Assembly (NCBI RefSeq): GCF_034113885.1 | Contig: NZ_JAXEWM010000087.1 | Span: forward strand, 1 to 15,392 | Direction: 5' to 3' | Source: Intestinibacter sp034113885 | GTDB taxonomy: Bacteria > Bacillota > Clostridia > Peptostreptococcales > Peptostreptococcaceae | DNA: 15,392 nt | In this document: positions 14,660 to 15,392 of the stretch, piece after piece | How the letters are laid out: every line of letters starts with the position of its first letter | Numbering within the stretch: the stretch's first letter is position 1 | The notes under the pieces: model-generated | Databases searched by the model: none | Seen by the model: only the letters and a program-made list of their open reading frames with translations | Told to the model about the DNA's origin: nothing | Position numbers and translations under genes: made by a program

Positions 14660-15392
14660 ATGATACGAAAATTAGCGTCGTATATAGGGGAATTCAAAAG
14701 AGCTTCTATATTAACACCATTATTTATGATACTAGAAGCTATTTGTGAGGTAATTATACCGTTGTTAATGGCTGCAGTTATCGACAACGGTGTAAATAAT
14801 AGTGATATGGGATATATTGCTAAGGTAGGTATACTTATGCTCATTGTTTCGATGTTATCACTTGCATGTGGTGCTTTAGGTGCGAAGTATGGGGCAAATG
14901 CTTCTGCAGGTTTTGCAAGAAATTTAAGAAGTGCTATGTTTGAAAATATTCAAGACTTTTCATTTCAAAATATCGACAAGTTTTCAACTGCAGGTCTAGT
15001 TACAAGACTTACTACCGATATAACAAATGTGCAAAATGCATATCAAATGATTTTAAGAATGTGTGTAAGAGCGCCACTTATGCTGATATTTGCTATGATT
15101 ATGTCTGTTTTGATAAATAGGACTTTAGCATTAGTATTTTTAGGCGCAATAATATTTCTCGGGACAGTGCTTTTCTTTATAATGACAAATGTACATCCTA
15201 AGTTTATGAGCGTTTTTAAAAAATACGATGATTTAAATGCAAGTGTTCAAGAAAATTTAACTGGTATAAGAACAGTAAAATCTGCGGTTAGAGAGGATTT
15301 TGAAATAAATAAATTTAAAAAAGCCTCTTTAAATGTCAAAAATAAATTCGTAGATGCAGAAAAGATATTAGTATTAAATGCACCTGTAATGC
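14660..15392 (+). CDS. ABC exporter, transmembrane domain (3' end beyond window)
   Basis: An open frame from ATG at 14660 to the window edge (244 codons seen) with no stop. RBS GAGGAGG at 14645-14651. The sequence is the membrane domain of a type IV (ABCB-like) exporter: an initial helix with EAICEVIIPLLMAAVIDNG, the typical FARNLRSAMFENIQDFSFQ stretch split by the coupling-helix region, STAGLVTRLTTDITNVQ (about 113-129), and the ENLTGIRTVKSAVRED segment (about 195-210). The nucleotide-binding domain with Walker A/B would follow outside the window. The gene is downstream of marR and probably cotranscribed. In many Firmicutes such a gene is followed by a second half-transporter to make a heterodimeric multidrug exporter; whether that holds here cannot be seen. 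Confidence 0.92.
   Translation, partial: MIRKLASYIGEFKRASILTPLFMILEAICEVIIPLLMAAVIDNGVNNSDMGYIAKVGILMLIVSMLSLACGALGAKYGANASAGFARNLRSAMFENIQDFSFQNIDKFSTAGLVTRLTTDITNVQNAYQMILRMCVRAPLMLIFAMIMSVLINRTLALVFLGAIIFLGTVLFFIMTNVHPKFMSVFKKYDDLNASVQENLTGIRTVKSAVREDFEINKFKKASLNVKNKFVDAEKILVLNAPVM

Noticed and set aside
1..15392. CRISPR arrays, insertion sequences, tRNA or rRNA genes, attachment sites
   Set aside because: I found no regularly spaced repeats, transposase-like frames, tRNA-like CCA/T-loop patterns or rRNA sequence. The window looks like ordinary chromosome.

Overview
The window is AT-rich and its coding style (ATA for Ile, AGA for Arg, strong AGGAGG-type ribosome binding sites, sigma-A promoters, a T-box leader, TTG starts) points to a low-GC anaerobic Firmicute. 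The gene content, amino-acid and peptide scavenging genes typical of Stickland-type fermenters, suggests a clostridium of the Peptostreptococcaceae type (relatives of Clostridioides or Paraclostridium). This is an inference; no species is claimed.

Layout. (1) 35-1774: a sigma-A promoter, a tryptophan-type T-box leader with its terminator, and a stand-alone TrpB2-class tryptophan synthase beta chain. (2) 1775-2254: AT-rich intergenic DNA with one intrinsic terminator. (3) 2181-2834: a small two-helix membrane protein with its own promoter and terminator. (4) 3012-12587: the main block, all on the + strand. It holds a pair of small polytopic membrane proteins (DUF5058-like plus an unrecognised partner), three tandem paralogous N-acyl-D-amino-acid deacylases, an M20 metallo-deacylase/peptidase, and a YfcC-type transporter. 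A convergent minus-strand regulator (12688-14019) closes the block. (5) 14103-15392: a MarR repressor with a palindrome over its -10 box, then the start of an ABC exporter cut by the window edge.

Working model (inference). The main block looks like a locus for taking up N-acylated amino acids, probably including D-forms, and deacylating them in the cytoplasm. The two small membrane proteins and/or the YfcC protein would move substrate or product. The three deacylases would cover different side chains, and the M20 enzyme would take another class of acylated or peptide substrate. The regulator (PrpR_N-like sensor, degenerate GGDEF-like domain, winged HTH) is a good candidate for its controller.

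The block is probably not one simple transcript. Strong hairpin terminators lie between deacylase 1 and deacylase 2 and between the M20 gene and the yfcC-like gene, and a long hairpin without a T-tract precedes deacylase 1. The region before deacylase 2 has the architecture of a riboswitch or attenuator: a 10-bp closing stem, internal helices, a terminator, then the RBS. I do not recognise it as a known class. It and the DUF5058/partner membrane pair are the most promising leads for something undescribed.
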